From assembly GCA_038207625.1 (NCBI GenBank), contig JBBQZO010000010.1, positions 62,001 to 126,000 of the forward strand: a stretch of DNA of 64,000 nt. Reading direction: 5' to 3'. Shown here one piece after another: positions 17,352 through 25,669 of this stretch. The notes beneath the pieces were generated by a model. It made no database searches. It was not told where the DNA came from and saw only the letters and a program-made list of their open reading frames with translations. Within the stretch, counting starts at the first letter, position 1. Every line of letters begins with the position of its first letter. Source of the DNA: JBBQZO01 sp038207625. Its GTDB lineage: Bacteria; Pseudomonadota; Gammaproteobacteria; Burkholderiales; Burkholderiaceae_D. The position numbers were made by a program, and so were the translations under genes.

Positions 17352-20300
17352 GATGCAGCTCCTTGGGTTGGGGTGATCGAATATTTGCGTTGATACGCGC
17401 TGAAATACAGCAGCGGAATGACCACCAGCGTGAGCACGGTGGAGACAAAGATGCCGAAGATGAGCGAGATCGCCAGTCCGTTGAAAATCGGATCGTCGAG
17501 GATGAAAAAGGCGCCCATCATCGCGGCCAGCCCGGTCAGCGCGATCGGCTGGGCGCGCGTGATGGCCGAGCTCAGTACCGCGTCGCGAAACGCCATGCCG
17601 GTGGCCAGTTGCAGGTGGATGAAGTCGACCAGCAGGATCGAATTGCGCACGATGATGCCGGCCAGCGCAATCATGCCGATCATGCTGGTGGCCGTGTACT
17701 GCGCGCCCAGCAGCGCGTGGCCGGGCATGACGCCGATGATCGTCAGCGGGATCGGCGCCATGATGATCAGGGGCGTCAGGTAGGAGCCGAACTGGGCCAC
17801 CACCAGCAGGTAGATCAGCACCAGCCCGACTGCGTAGGCGGCGCCCATGTCGCGGAAGGTCTCGTACGTGACCTGCCATTCGCCGTCCCACTTCAGGCTG
17901 AAACCGCGATACGGATCGCTGGGCGCGTGGATGAAGAATTCATCGAGCTTGCCGCCGCCCGGCGTGACGATGTCGGCAATCGCGCCGCGCATGGCGAACA
18001 TGCCGTACAGCGGACTGTCGACGCGCCCGGCCATGTCGCCCACCACGTAATTGACCGCCAGTCCGTCCTTGTGAAACAGCGGCTGTTCGCGCAGCGTGTC
18101 GCTGACCGTGACCAGTTCGCGGATCGGCACCAGCGCGCCCTGCGCGCTCTTGACGCCCAGCGCCAGCAGCGTGTCGAGCTCGCCCTGGCGGGACGGCGCC
18201 AAATGCACATTGGCCGCCACCGGATACTTGCTCTGGTCGTGCAGGTAGGTGACCGCCTCGCCAGCCAGCCCGGCCTGCAAGGTCGCCACGATGGCCGCCT
18301 GCGGCACGCCCAGCAGCGCCGCCTTGCGCCGGTCAACCAGCAGCACTTTGCGCGGCGCGTCGACGATGCTGCTGTCGTCCACATCGACGACGCCGGCGCT
18401 GTGCTCGAACACCTTGCGCACGGCCAGCGCCACCTGGCGGCGCCCGGCGTCGGTCGGTCCGTACACCTCGGCGACGATGGGCGCCTGCACGGGCGGACCG
18501 GGCGGCACTTCGACAACCTTGACGTTGGCGCCGAAGCGCCGGCCGATCTCTTGCAAGGCGGGCCGCACGCGCGCGGCGATCGCGTGGCTTTGCGCGGCGC
18601 GCTGATGCTTGTCCTTCAAATTGACCTGCAGGTCGCCCACTTCGCCGCCGCTGCGCAGGTAGTACTGACGCAGCAGGCCGTTGAAATTGATCGGCGCGGC
18701 CGTGCCCGCATAGGCCTGGTAATCAGTCACCTCGGGTACGCCGGTCAGATAGCCGCCCAGCTCGTGCAGCACGGCCGCCGTCTGCTCAACGGGCGTGCCG
18801 GCGGGCATGTCGACGATCACCTGGAATTCCGACTTGTTATCGAAGGGCAGCATCTTCAGCTGCACCAGCCCCAGCACCGGCAGCGCCACCGACAGCGCGA
18901 TCAGCGCCGCCACGCCCAGCCCCAGCTTGCGCCGGTTGGCCTGGCCGCGCCGCTCGTCAAGAAACGGGCGGAAGGCGCGCGCAAACAGCGGCGTCAACTT
19001 GCCGGCCATGCCCGCGCCGGACTGGTGCCCTTCCTTCATCCACAGGCGCGCCAGCCACGGCGTGACGACAAAGGCAATCGCCAGCGACAGCAGCATGCCC
19101 ATGCTGGCGTTGATCGGAATCGGACTCATGTACGGTCCCATCAGACCGCTGACGAAGGCCATCGGCAGCAGCGCCGCGATCACCGTCAGCGTGGCCAGGA
19201 TGGTCGGGCCGCCCACTTCATCGACCGCGCCGGGGATAATCTCGGCCAACGTGCGCCCGGGGAACAGCGCCTGGTGGCGGTGGATGTTTTCGACCACCAC
19301 GATGGCGTCGTCGACCAGGATACCAATCGAGAAAATCAGCGCGAACAGCGACACCCGGTTCAGCGTGAAGCCCCAGGCCCAGGAGGCGAACAGCGTCACC
19401 GTCAGCGTCAGGATCACGGCCGTGCCGACGATGGCCGCCTCGCGCCGGCCCAACGCCAGGAACACCAGCGCCACCACCGAGGCAGTGGCAAACAGCAGTT
19501 TCTGGATCAGCTTCTTGGCCTTGTCGTCGGCGCTCTGGCCGTAATTGCGCGTGGTCGTCATTTCGACGCCCTCCGGAATGACGGTGTTGCGCAGCAGTGC
19601 CGCGCGCGCCAGCACCGCGTCGGCCACCTCGACCGCGTTCTGGCCTGGCTTTTTGGTCAGCGCGATCGTCACCGCCGGGTAGTCGGCGGCGCCCTTGCCG
19701 GCCACGCCGTGCCACACATAGCGGGCCGGCGGCAAGGCGCCGTCAACGATGCGCGCCACGTCTTGCAGGAACACGGGCTTGGCCGACTTGACGCCCACCA
19801 CCAGTTCGCCCACCGCCTGCGCATTGTCCAGAAACGGCCCGGCGTCGATGGCCACCGTGCGGTTGCCCGCCACCAGTTCGCCCACCGGCGCGCCCAGATT
19901 GGCCGCACGCAGGCTGGCCGTCAGCTCCGCCACGCTCAGGCCGTTGGCGGCCAGACTGGTCGGGTCGAGTTCGATATTGATGGCGCGCCCCGGCCCGCCG
20001 ATGGTGCTCACATCGCGCGTGCCCTTGACGCGTTTCAGGTCGCCCTCGACACTGTGCGCGATGCGCTCGAGGTCAAACGCGCCGACGGCGGGATTTTTGC
20101 TCCACAACGTCAGCGACACGATCGGCACATCGTCGATGCCCTTGGGCTTGACCAGCGGCTCAAGCGTGCCCAGATTGGCGGGCAGCCAGTCGCGATTGCT
20201 GTGCACCGTGTTGTACAGGCGCACCAGCGCCTCGCTGCGCGGCACACCCACCTCGAACTGCACGGTGATGATCGCCAGGCCGGGGCGCGACACGGACGTC

Positions 20301-20560
20301 ACGTGTTCGACATTGGCAATCTGGCTGAGCACCTGCTCGGCCGGCACGGCCACCATCTGCTCGACATCCTTGACCGAGGCGCCGGGAAACGCCACCAGCA
20401 CGTTGGCCATCGTGACATTGATTTGCGGCTCTTCCTCGCGCGGCGTGATGATCAGCGCAAACACGCCGAGCAGCGCGGCAACCAGCGCCAGCAAGGGGGT
20501 GATTTGCGCCGTCTGAAAGTACGCGGCGATACGGCCGGACAGGCCCAGTGTGGTTTTCAT
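17348..20560 (-). CDS. RND-family efflux pump, inner-membrane permease
   Basis: 1070 residues, normal for AcrB-type transporters, with 12 predicted transmembrane helices and two large periplasmic loops. The proton-relay aspartates are in GILVDDAIVVVENIH of helix 4. The N terminus shows the conserved TPREEEPQINVTMANVLVAFPGASVKDVEQ pattern (given here as family description, segments 40-70). It exports small molecules by proton antiport together with the adaptor gene upstream. No outer-membrane channel gene is adjacent. The adaptor stop is 11 bp before its start. Confidence 0.9.
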   Translation of the reverse strand: MKTTLGLSGRIAAYFQTAQITPLLALVAALLGVFALIITPREEEPQINVTMANVLVAFPGASVKDVEQMVAVPAEQVLSQIANVEHVTSVSRPGLAIITVQFEVGVPRSEALVRLYNTVHSNRDWLPANLGTLEPLVKPKGIDDVPIVSLTLWSKNPAVGAFDLERIAHSVEGDLKRVKGTRDVSTIGGPGRAINIELDPTSLAANGLSVAELTASLRAANLGAPVGELVAGNRTVAIDAGPFLDNAQAVGELVVGVKSAKPVFLQDVARIVDGALPPARYVWHGVAGKGAADYPAVTIALTKKPGQNAVEVADAVLARAALLRNTVIPEGVEMTTTRNYGQSADDKAKKLIQKLLFATASVVALVFLALGRREAAIVGTAVILTLTVTLFASWAWGFTLNRVSLFALIFSIGILVDDAIVVVENIHRHQALFPGRTLAEIIPGAVDEVGGPTILATLTVIAALLPMAFVSGLMGPYMSPIPINASMGMLLSLAIAFVVTPWLARLWMKEGHQSGAGMAGKLTPLFARAFRPFLDERRGQANRRKLGLGVAALIALSVALPVLGLVQLKMLPFDNKSEFQVIVDMPAGTPVEQTAAVLHELGGYLTGVPEVTDYQAYAGTAAPINFNGLLRQYYLRSGGEVGDLQVNLKDKHQRAAQSHAIAARVRPALQEIGRRFGANVKVVEVPPGPPVQAPIVAEVYGPTDAGRRQVALAVRKVFEHSAGVVDVDDSSIVDAPRKVLLVDRRKAALLGVPQAAIVATLQAGLAGEAVTYLHDQSKYPVAANVHLAPSRQGELDTLLALGVKSAQGALVPIRELVTVSDTLREQPLFHKDGLAVNYVVGDMAGRVDSPLYGMFAMRGAIADIVTPGGGKLDEFFIHAPSDPYRGFSLKWDGEWQVTYETFRDMGAAYAVGLVLIYLLVVAQFGSYLTPLIIMAPIPLTIIGVMPGHALLGAQYTATSMIGMIALAGIIVRNSILLVDFIHLQLATGMAFRDAVLSSAITRAQPIALTGLAAMMGAFFILDDPIFNGLAISLIFGIFVSTVLTLVVIPLLYFSAYQRKYSITPTQGAAS

Positions 20561-20571
20561 GCGCGGGCCCC

Positions 20572-21627
20572 TTAGCGTTGCTGCGCGGCGGCGATCGGGT
20601 CGAGCGCCACCTGCTCGCCCACGCCCACGCCACTCAGGATTTCCTGCTCATTGCCCAGCGCCGCGCCGGCGCGCACCTGGCGCAGCACCGGCTTGCCCTG
20701 GGCATTGAGCACGTACAGGCCGACCAACTCGGCGCGCCGCACCAGCGCCGTGGCCGGCACATACAGGCGGCCCGACTCGCCCGTCCCCGCGCGCAGCGGC
20801 AGGCTGGCGCGCGCGAACATGCCCGGCGTCAGGCCGGCCACATTGGGCGCCAGATCGAGCCGCAGCTGCACCGTGTGGGTGCCCGCGTCGGCCACCGGCA
20901 GCACCGTCATCTTGATGGCGGTGAGCACGCGCTGGCCTTGCGGCAAGCCGGGAAACGTCAGCGTCACCGGCTGGCCGGCAAGCAGTTCGGCCACGCGCTG
21001 CTGCGGCACCGTCACCGTCACGCGCAACGCGCTTGGATCGTACAGCGTCACCAGCGGGCGGCCCGGCATGGCCATGTCGCCTTGCACCACCGGCACGTCG
21101 GCGACCAGCCCCGCGTACGGCGCGCGCAGCGTGTAAAAGCCCGACTGCGTCTGCAGCGCACCGGCCTGGGCGATCTGCGCGGCGGACTGCGCGCTGGCGG
21201 CCTTGAACTGCGCCTCGGCCCGTTCCAGCTGGGCCGCACTGATGTACTGGCGCGCGAACAGCTGCTGCTGGCGCGCATAGTCTTTGGCCGCCACGCTCTG
21301 GGCCGCGCGCGCCGCCTCGACCTGGGCGCGACCGGCACGCGCCTCCTGCTCGGCGGCGCGCGCGTCGATGCGCAGCAAGACCGCGTCCGCCTTGACGGCG
21401 TCGCCCGGCTTGACGTTCAGGCCGACGATGGCGCCGGCCACCTGGGACGACAACACGCTCTGGCGCAGCGCCTCGACGACACCGTCGGCGCTGAGCGTTT
21501 GCGCGCTGCTGCTGCTGCTGCTGCGCACTGTCGCCACGGCCAAGGTGGTGCTTGCGGCACTGGCGGCCGCGCCTAACAACATGCCCAACATCAAGGGAAG
21601 GAGCTGGCGAAAAGGACGGTGCGGCAT
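20572..21627 (-). CDS. RND efflux periplasmic adaptor (membrane fusion protein)
   Basis: 351 residues from the ATG at 21627, with GGAG 9 nt upstream; a TTG five codons earlier is less likely. A signal peptide (about 1-25) is followed by a split biotinyl/lipoyl domain, an alpha-hairpin (ARAGRAQVEAARAAQSVAAK...ERAEAQFKAASAQ) and beta-barrel/membrane-proximal domains. It bridges the RND permease and an outer-membrane channel. A short poly-serine run (SSSSSS) lies near residue 40. First gene of the operon, divergent from the ArsR regulator. Confidence 0.9.
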   Translation of the reverse strand: MPHRPFRQLLPLMLGMLLGAAASAASTTLAVATVRSSSSSSAQTLSADGVVEALRQSVLSSQVAGAIVGLNVKPGDAVKADAVLLRIDARAAEQEARAGRAQVEAARAAQSVAAKDYARQQQLFARQYISAAQLERAEAQFKAASAQSAAQIAQAGALQTQSGFYTLRAPYAGLVADVPVVQGDMAMPGRPLVTLYDPSALRVTVTVPQQRVAELLAGQPVTLTFPGLPQGQRVLTAIKMTVLPVADAGTHTVQLRLDLAPNVAGLTPGMFARASLPLRAGTGESGRLYVPATALVRRAELVGLYVLNAQGKPVLRQVRAGAALGNEQEILSGVGVGEQVALDPIAAAQQR

Positions 21628-21683
21628 GAGGAGATTCTCCAACTAGAAAAGGGATTGCATCGAAGTAGTCTTGATAGTATCCT

Positions 21684-21705
21684 TATTTGCGCATATACGC
21701 AAATA
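21684..21705. promoter_or_regulatory. Putative ArsR-family operator
   Basis: A perfect inverted repeat, TATTTGCG-CATATA-CGCAAATA (8-bp arms, 6-bp centre), lies between the divergent adaptor gene (start at 21627) and arsR-like gene (start at 21777). AT-rich inverted repeats of this form are typical ArsR/SmtB binding sites. It is placed to control both directions. Confidence 0.7.
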
Positions 21706-21776
21706 GTAATTAAAACAGCCCGCGCTTTTTCCATGCGCGGTATCATGGCTACTTTGTCGCAGGAGTTCCCCCCATC

Positions 21777-22115
21777 ATGGAAGGCATGTCCGATCAAGCT
21801 CTGGTTCAGGTTGCGCACTATTTTTCCGCGCTGGCCGAACCGACCCGTCTGCGCATTCTCAATTGTCTGCGCGAAAACGAGCACAATGTGGGCGAACTGG
21901 CCGAGCGGTGCGCTTGCTCACAGGCGAACGTGTCGCGCCATTTATCGACGCTGGCCAAGCACGGGCTGGTCGCGCGCGAGGGCCGTGGCACGGCCGTGTA
22001 TTACCGCATCGCCGATCCGTCCGTGTATGCGCTGTGCGACCTGGTGTGCGGCAACGTGGCGCGCCAACTGGAGAGCCAGGCGGCCCAACTGAGCCAGCGC
22101 AGCGGGCCGGCGTGA
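21777..22115 (+). CDS. ArsR/SmtB-family repressor, cysteine-rich
   Basis: 112 residues with a winged helix: EPTRLRILNCL, NVGELAERCACSQANVSRHLSTL, then the wing AREGRGTAVYYRI. Cysteines at 30, 45, 47, 87 and 91 stand near helix 2, before the recognition helix and in helix 5. C30 and the helix-5 cysteines fall close to those used by persulfide sensors such as SqrR/BigR/YgaV, while the classic ArsR CVC metal site does not align. A thiol- or metal-responsive repressor of the divergent pump operon is likely. The start is the ATG at 21777; the fourth-codon ATG is an alternative. Confidence 0.88.
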   Translation: MEGMSDQALVQVAHYFSALAEPTRLRILNCLRENEHNVGELAERCACSQANVSRHLSTLAKHGLVAREGRGTAVYYRIADPSVYALCDLVCGNVARQLESQAAQLSQRSGPA

Positions 22116-22227
22116 CGCCGCGCCGGCGCCGCCGCGGCCATGCCGGTCCTGTGCGTTTGCAACAAATTCGATGAGCCGCACCGATACTGCGTAGAATGGC
22201 GGTCTTGAACCAACTGAGGCATACATA

Positions 22228-22494
22228 GTGAAAAAGACCGGAATGGCAAAGAGCGACGCCAAAAAACTGATGGGCAAGATGGTCGCGCCAGGCGCACCTG
22301 CAATGGGCAAGACCGAAGCGGCACCGGTGGATCGGCGCGAACAGCGCAAACGCGATCAGGCGCTGGGCCTGGTACCGTTCGCCGTCAAACTCAACAGCGA
22401 GCTGGTGTTGCAACTGCAAACGCTGGCGAAAACCGGCGATCGCGATCTCAACGAGCTCGTCGCCGAGATCCTCAGCAAGGGTCTGGCCGCCTAA
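22228..22494 (+). CDS. Small basic protein of unknown function
   Basis: 88 residues from a GTG with GAGG 8 nt upstream; an ATG five codons later (22243) also works. The N-terminal half is Lys/Ala-rich and likely disordered. The C-terminal half (VPFAVKLNSELVLQLQTLAKTGDRDLNELVAEILSKGL) resembles a ribbon-helix-helix-like or short helical segment, but I do not recognise a family. A strong terminator follows immediately, which supports a real monocistronic gene. Confidence 0.65.
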   Translation: MKKTGMAKSDAKKLMGKMVAPGAPAMGKTEAAPVDRREQRKRDQALGLVPFAVKLNSELVLQLQTLAKTGDRDLNELVAEILSKGLAA

Positions 22495-22515
22495 AGCGTG
22501 CGGATCTGCTGCAAG

Positions 22516-22541
22516 AAAGGCGCCCGTGTGGCGCCTTTTTT
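22516..22541 (+). terminator. Rho-independent terminator
   Basis: Stem AAAGGCGCC / GGCGCCTTT with a 5-nt loop (CGTGT) and a run of six T. It ends the 88-residue gene and, read on the other strand, its A-run/T-run symmetry may also serve the convergent TPR gene. Confidence 0.85.
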
Positions 22542-22561
22542 CATGGGCACGGCGCACCGGA

Positions 22562-23953
22562 TCACGCTACGGCCCGTGCGCGCTGCCATTGCGTCAGCGC
22601 CAGCTTGAGCGCATCGACCGGCTGGTCCCAGTTGCCGCCACGCGCCTGGCGAAACAGCCGCAGCGTCCCCGGATACCAGGGGCTGTCGGTGCGCCCGGTC
22701 AGCCAGCGCCAGTCGGCGCGGTAGCCGGGCAACAACAGCCAGCAAGGCTTGCCCAGCGCGCCGGTCAGATGGGCAACCGCCGTGTCGACGCTGATCACCA
22801 GGTCCAGCTGGGCGATGACGGCGGCCGTGTCGGCGAAGTCGTGTAACTCGGAGCCCAGCGCCAGCAGGTCCAGCCCGGGCGGCGGCGTCAACGCGTCCGC
22901 CTCGCCCGCGCCTTTTTGCAAGCTGATCCAGTCGATGCCGGCCAGCGCACCGAGTGGCGCGAGCGTGTCCAGCGATGGCAGCGAGCGCTCGGCGTCGTTC
23001 TCGAAATTCGGATTGCCCTTCCATGCCAGCCCGACCCGCAGGCGTCCCTGCGGCAAGCGCGCAGCCCAGCGCGCCATGCGGGCCGGCTCGGCGGACAGGT
23101 AGGGCAACTTGGCCGGTATGGTGGCGGCATCGGTGCCGCACAGGTGCGGCAGGCTTAGGGGCACGGTCCAGTAATCCCAGGCGCCGCTGGGGACATCCTC
23201 ATCGAAGCCGTACACGCGATCGACCGATGGCAAGCTGCGCAGCAACTGTGTCAGACCCGGATGGCACACCAGCGTGATACGCGCGGCGCCCAGTTGCGCC
23301 AGCACCGCGCTGTAGCGGCAGAACTGGATCATGTCGCCCTGCCCTGCTTCGAAGCCGATCACGATTGATTTACCGGCCAGCGGCTGGCCGGCCCAGCGCG
23401 CACAGGCGAAATGACTGGCCAGGCGGGCAAAGTCGTCGCGCGCCTCCAGCCGTTGCCAGCCTTCGGCAAAGCGGCCTTGACGCAGCAGCACGTAACTGAG
23501 GTTGAAGCTTGCCTTCGCATGGTCCGGGTCCAGTTCCAGAGCGCGCCGATAACACTGCTCGGCCTCGGCGTCGCGCTGCATGCAGGCGAGCAGCACGCCC
23601 AGATTGGACCACCCGGCCGGCGCCTCGGGTGCCAGTTGCACAGCGCGGCGCAGCAACAGTTCCGCCGCCTCAAAACGTTTTTGTTTTTTCAGCAGCAAGC
23701 CCAGATTGAAGTGGATCTGCAGATTCTCTGGCAACACAGCGAGCGCGCGCCGATAGAAACGCTCCGCCTCGTCGCCCAGGCCAGCCTGATCTTTGAGCCA
23801 CGCCAGGTTGGCCAGCACGGCGCCGGCATCGGGCTCGAGTGCCAGCGCGCGCACGAAGCAGGCCTCGGCCGCGTCGGCCTTGCCCTGCGCCATCAGGGCG
23901 TTCCCCTCGAAAAACAAGGCCTCGACGTGCGTTTGCTCGGTCACGGTCGACAA
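22562..23953 (-). CDS. TPR protein with glycosyltransferase family 9-like C-terminal domain
   Basis: 463 residues. Residues about 10-180 are four to five tetratricopeptide repeats (LFFEGNALMAQGKADAAEAC; NLGLLLKKQKRFEAAELLLRRA and others). The C-terminal 270 residues resemble the GT-B fold seen in heptosyltransferase-like proteins (LRVGLAWKGNPNFENDAERS; DLVISVDTAVAHLTGALGKP). Such fusions are common in Betaproteobacteria and are thought to act on surface or flagellar glycans, but no substrate can be named. There is no ATG near the N terminus: a TTG at 23953 or GTG at 23944 is used, so the start is uncertain. Confidence 0.83.
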   Translation of the reverse strand: MSTVTEQTHVEALFFEGNALMAQGKADAAEACFVRALALEPDAGAVLANLAWLKDQAGLGDEAERFYRRALAVLPENLQIHFNLGLLLKKQKRFEAAELLLRRAVQLAPEAPAGWSNLGVLLACMQRDAEAEQCYRRALELDPDHAKASFNLSYVLLRQGRFAEGWQRLEARDDFARLASHFACARWAGQPLAGKSIVIGFEAGQGDMIQFCRYSAVLAQLGAARITLVCHPGLTQLLRSLPSVDRVYGFDEDVPSGAWDYWTVPLSLPHLCGTDAATIPAKLPYLSAEPARMARWAARLPQGRLRVGLAWKGNPNFENDAERSLPSLDTLAPLGALAGIDWISLQKGAGEADALTPPPGLDLLALGSELHDFADTAAVIAQLDLVISVDTAVAHLTGALGKPCWLLLPGYRADWRWLTGRTDSPWYPGTLRLFRQARGGNWDQPVDALKLALTQWQRARAVA

Positions 23954-24040
23954 TCGGATCGTTAAATTGGGGAAAGCATACCACCGGCATCGTCGCGCCA
24001 GCCAGAGGCGCTCATTCGCATGCCGGCATGATTATACGAT

Positions 24041-24070
24041 TTGCGAATACTTAACATCAGGCAATAAAAT
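24041..24070 (+). promoter_or_regulatory. Possible sigma70 promoter of the 64-codon gene
   Basis: TTGCGA at 24041-24046 and TAAAAT at 24065-24070 with an 18-bp spacer, about 70 bp upstream of the small gene at 24142. A second TATACT hexamer is at 24105-24110 without a good -35. Prediction only. Confidence 0.35.
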
Positions 24071-24141
24071 GTAGCTTATATGCCGCAACGCAGCATAAGT
24101 TGCGTATACTGGTTTCAAGAATCGAAAAATAGGTGAACACC

Positions 24142-24336
24142 ATGTTGAAAACACTCTGGACCATGCTCAATAACGTGAGCGATAACTTTGCCAACCAGGC
24201 TACCCCGAACGCGCGCGGTGGCGAGTCGCTGTCGATGCTCGAGGCATGCTGCCTGCGCGTACCGTACAACGCGGCGCCGTTGGGCATCACACCCAGCGCA
24301 CGCCAGCAGCGCAAGCGCAACGCGAAATTCTGCTAA
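24142..24336 (+). CDS. Small protein of unknown function (64 residues)
   Basis: Starts at the ATG at 24142 after TAGGTGA, a strong ribosome site 5 nt away; the frame opens three codons earlier with a GTG inside that site. The N terminus (LKTLWTMLNNVSDNF) is amphipathic, and the C-terminal tail is basic (ARQQRKRNAKFC). No family recognised. It is convergent with the SLATT gene, with 87 bp between the stops. The ribosome site and plausible promoter argue for a real gene. Confidence 0.5.
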   Translation: MLKTLWTMLNNVSDNFANQATPNARGGESLSMLEACCLRVPYNAAPLGITPSARQQRKRNAKFC

Positions 24337-24423
24337 GTAGCGCAGCGCAGCGCGGGCCAACGGTCCGTGAAGCGCCCGTGCAATGCGTGCCAGACCGCGT
24401 TGGGTCATGCAACTGGCGCGCCG

Positions 24424-25335
24424 CTAGAGTGGCAAGTGGACTTCCAGCTTGCTCACCTGGCCAGCAACAATCTGCACAACCTTCTCGATTACCTCGCCTG
24501 ACACGTCCGCCGTCTTAATGCGCAGCACATGCTGCCCGGGCGACATGTTCAACCGCGACCAGACGGTTCCAAAGAACGCCTGCCCCGTTTCGCTGTCGAT
24601 CGCCAGCGTGAGCGCCATCGTCGCCGCCTTGAACACGAAGCTCACTTCCAGCGCGCCGCTTTGCTCGGCCGCCGCACTGGCCTTGAGCGCGCTTTGCTGG
24701 TTGCTCAGCGCCACGCGCGCCACTTCCATCGCCTTGTCCGACGACTCGCGCTGCGCCTTCACCTGGTCGCCCAGCACGGCCATGTTGCTGTTGAAATCGG
24801 CCACCCATTTATCGGTCTCGTCCGACTGCAATTTGGCGATATTGTCTTCCAGCTGCTTGGCCAGGTCGAACAGCGGCTTGACATCGGCCTCACCGAGCTT
24901 GCCGCCCTTGTCGAGCACGTAGCGGGCCCACTCAAGTTCAAAGTTGCGCGTCAGGTTTTCCATCGCCGTGACCGTGACGACGTAACGCAGCCAGCCGCTG
25001 GACCAGCCGAATACCCGGTCGGCCACTTGCAGCAAGCCCCCGAAAGCGAGCGCGGCGACCCCGAACTGGGTGTAGTGCAGCCGGTCGATCTGCGCATCGA
25101 CCATGCCGGCCAGGATGGGCAGCAGCGTTCCCGCGATCAGCAACAAAAACGTGGCCGTGCGCGCACCGATCGACGCCCGGCGTTTGGTGCGGATGCTGAT
25201 CCAGTACCAGTTGCAGGCTTTGCGCGACGCCGTCTCCACATGCTGGTAGATCGACGGCAGTGACTGCTCGAGCGGCTTGTCGCAATAAGCGTCCCACGAC
25301 AGCAGCGCCGCGCTGGCGATATTGGTTTTTCCCAT
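24424..25335 (-). CDS. SLATT-type two-TM protein with C-terminal beta-sandwich domain
   Basis: 303 residues from the ATG at 25335, with GAGG 5 nt upstream; an in-frame ATG 12 codons earlier lacks a ribosome site. The first 125 residues have the layout of SLATT domains: a helix, a basic RTKRRASIGARTATF segment, two transmembrane helices (about 60-77 and 90-107) and FGWSSGWLRYVVT after the second. A helical coiled region (about 130-215) follows. The last 75 residues look like a PEGA-like beta sandwich (MSPGQHVLRIKTADVSGE, VQIVAGQVSKLEV). SLATT proteins are predicted membrane effectors of nucleotide-sensing conflict systems. No nucleotidyltransferase or SLOG partner is adjacent. Confidence 0.72.
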   Translation of the reverse strand: MGKTNIASAALLSWDAYCDKPLEQSLPSIYQHVETASRKACNWYWISIRTKRRASIGARTATFLLLIAGTLLPILAGMVDAQIDRLHYTQFGVAALAFGGLLQVADRVFGWSSGWLRYVVTVTAMENLTRNFELEWARYVLDKGGKLGEADVKPLFDLAKQLEDNIAKLQSDETDKWVADFNSNMAVLGDQVKAQRESSDKAMEVARVALSNQQSALKASAAAEQSGALEVSFVFKAATMALTLAIDSETGQAFFGTVWSRLNMSPGQHVLRIKTADVSGEVIEKVVQIVAGQVSKLEVHLPL

Positions 25336-25442
25336 CTGGTCCTCGGAATGTGTTTGGATCGGGCGCAGCATGCCCGCTTTGGCATCGCTGGCACGATTGG
25401 ACGCGCGGTGCGCGGGGGCGTTGGCACGTAACGTGCCGACTC

Positions 25443-25471
25443 ATCATATTTGCCGAATATGCAATTGTCAA
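25443..25471 (-). promoter_or_regulatory. Near-consensus sigma70 promoter of the SLATT gene with overlapping palindrome
   Basis: On the minus strand the -35 is TTGACA (25471-25466), the spacer is 17 bp and the -10 is TATGAT (25448-25443). This leaves a leader of about 100 nt before the ATG at 25335. A palindrome CATATTTGCCGAATATG (25445-25461) covers the -10 and spacer and would be a natural repressor site. Confidence 0.7.
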
Positions 25472-25669
25472 TCACGGTGTCCGGCCTGCGCGGCAGCGCC
25501 GCCTTCCGCGCCGCGAAGGTCCGCGCGCGGAGCCTGACGACGCAGTTTAATTATTTCATCAATATCATTAAAAAAATCGTAAGGAAGCGACTTGGCATTC
25601 CGACCAACTGTGCCAATTGCTTATTCGAGCGCTTGGCCCCCTCAACTCCAACACGGAAGGAATGTAGAA

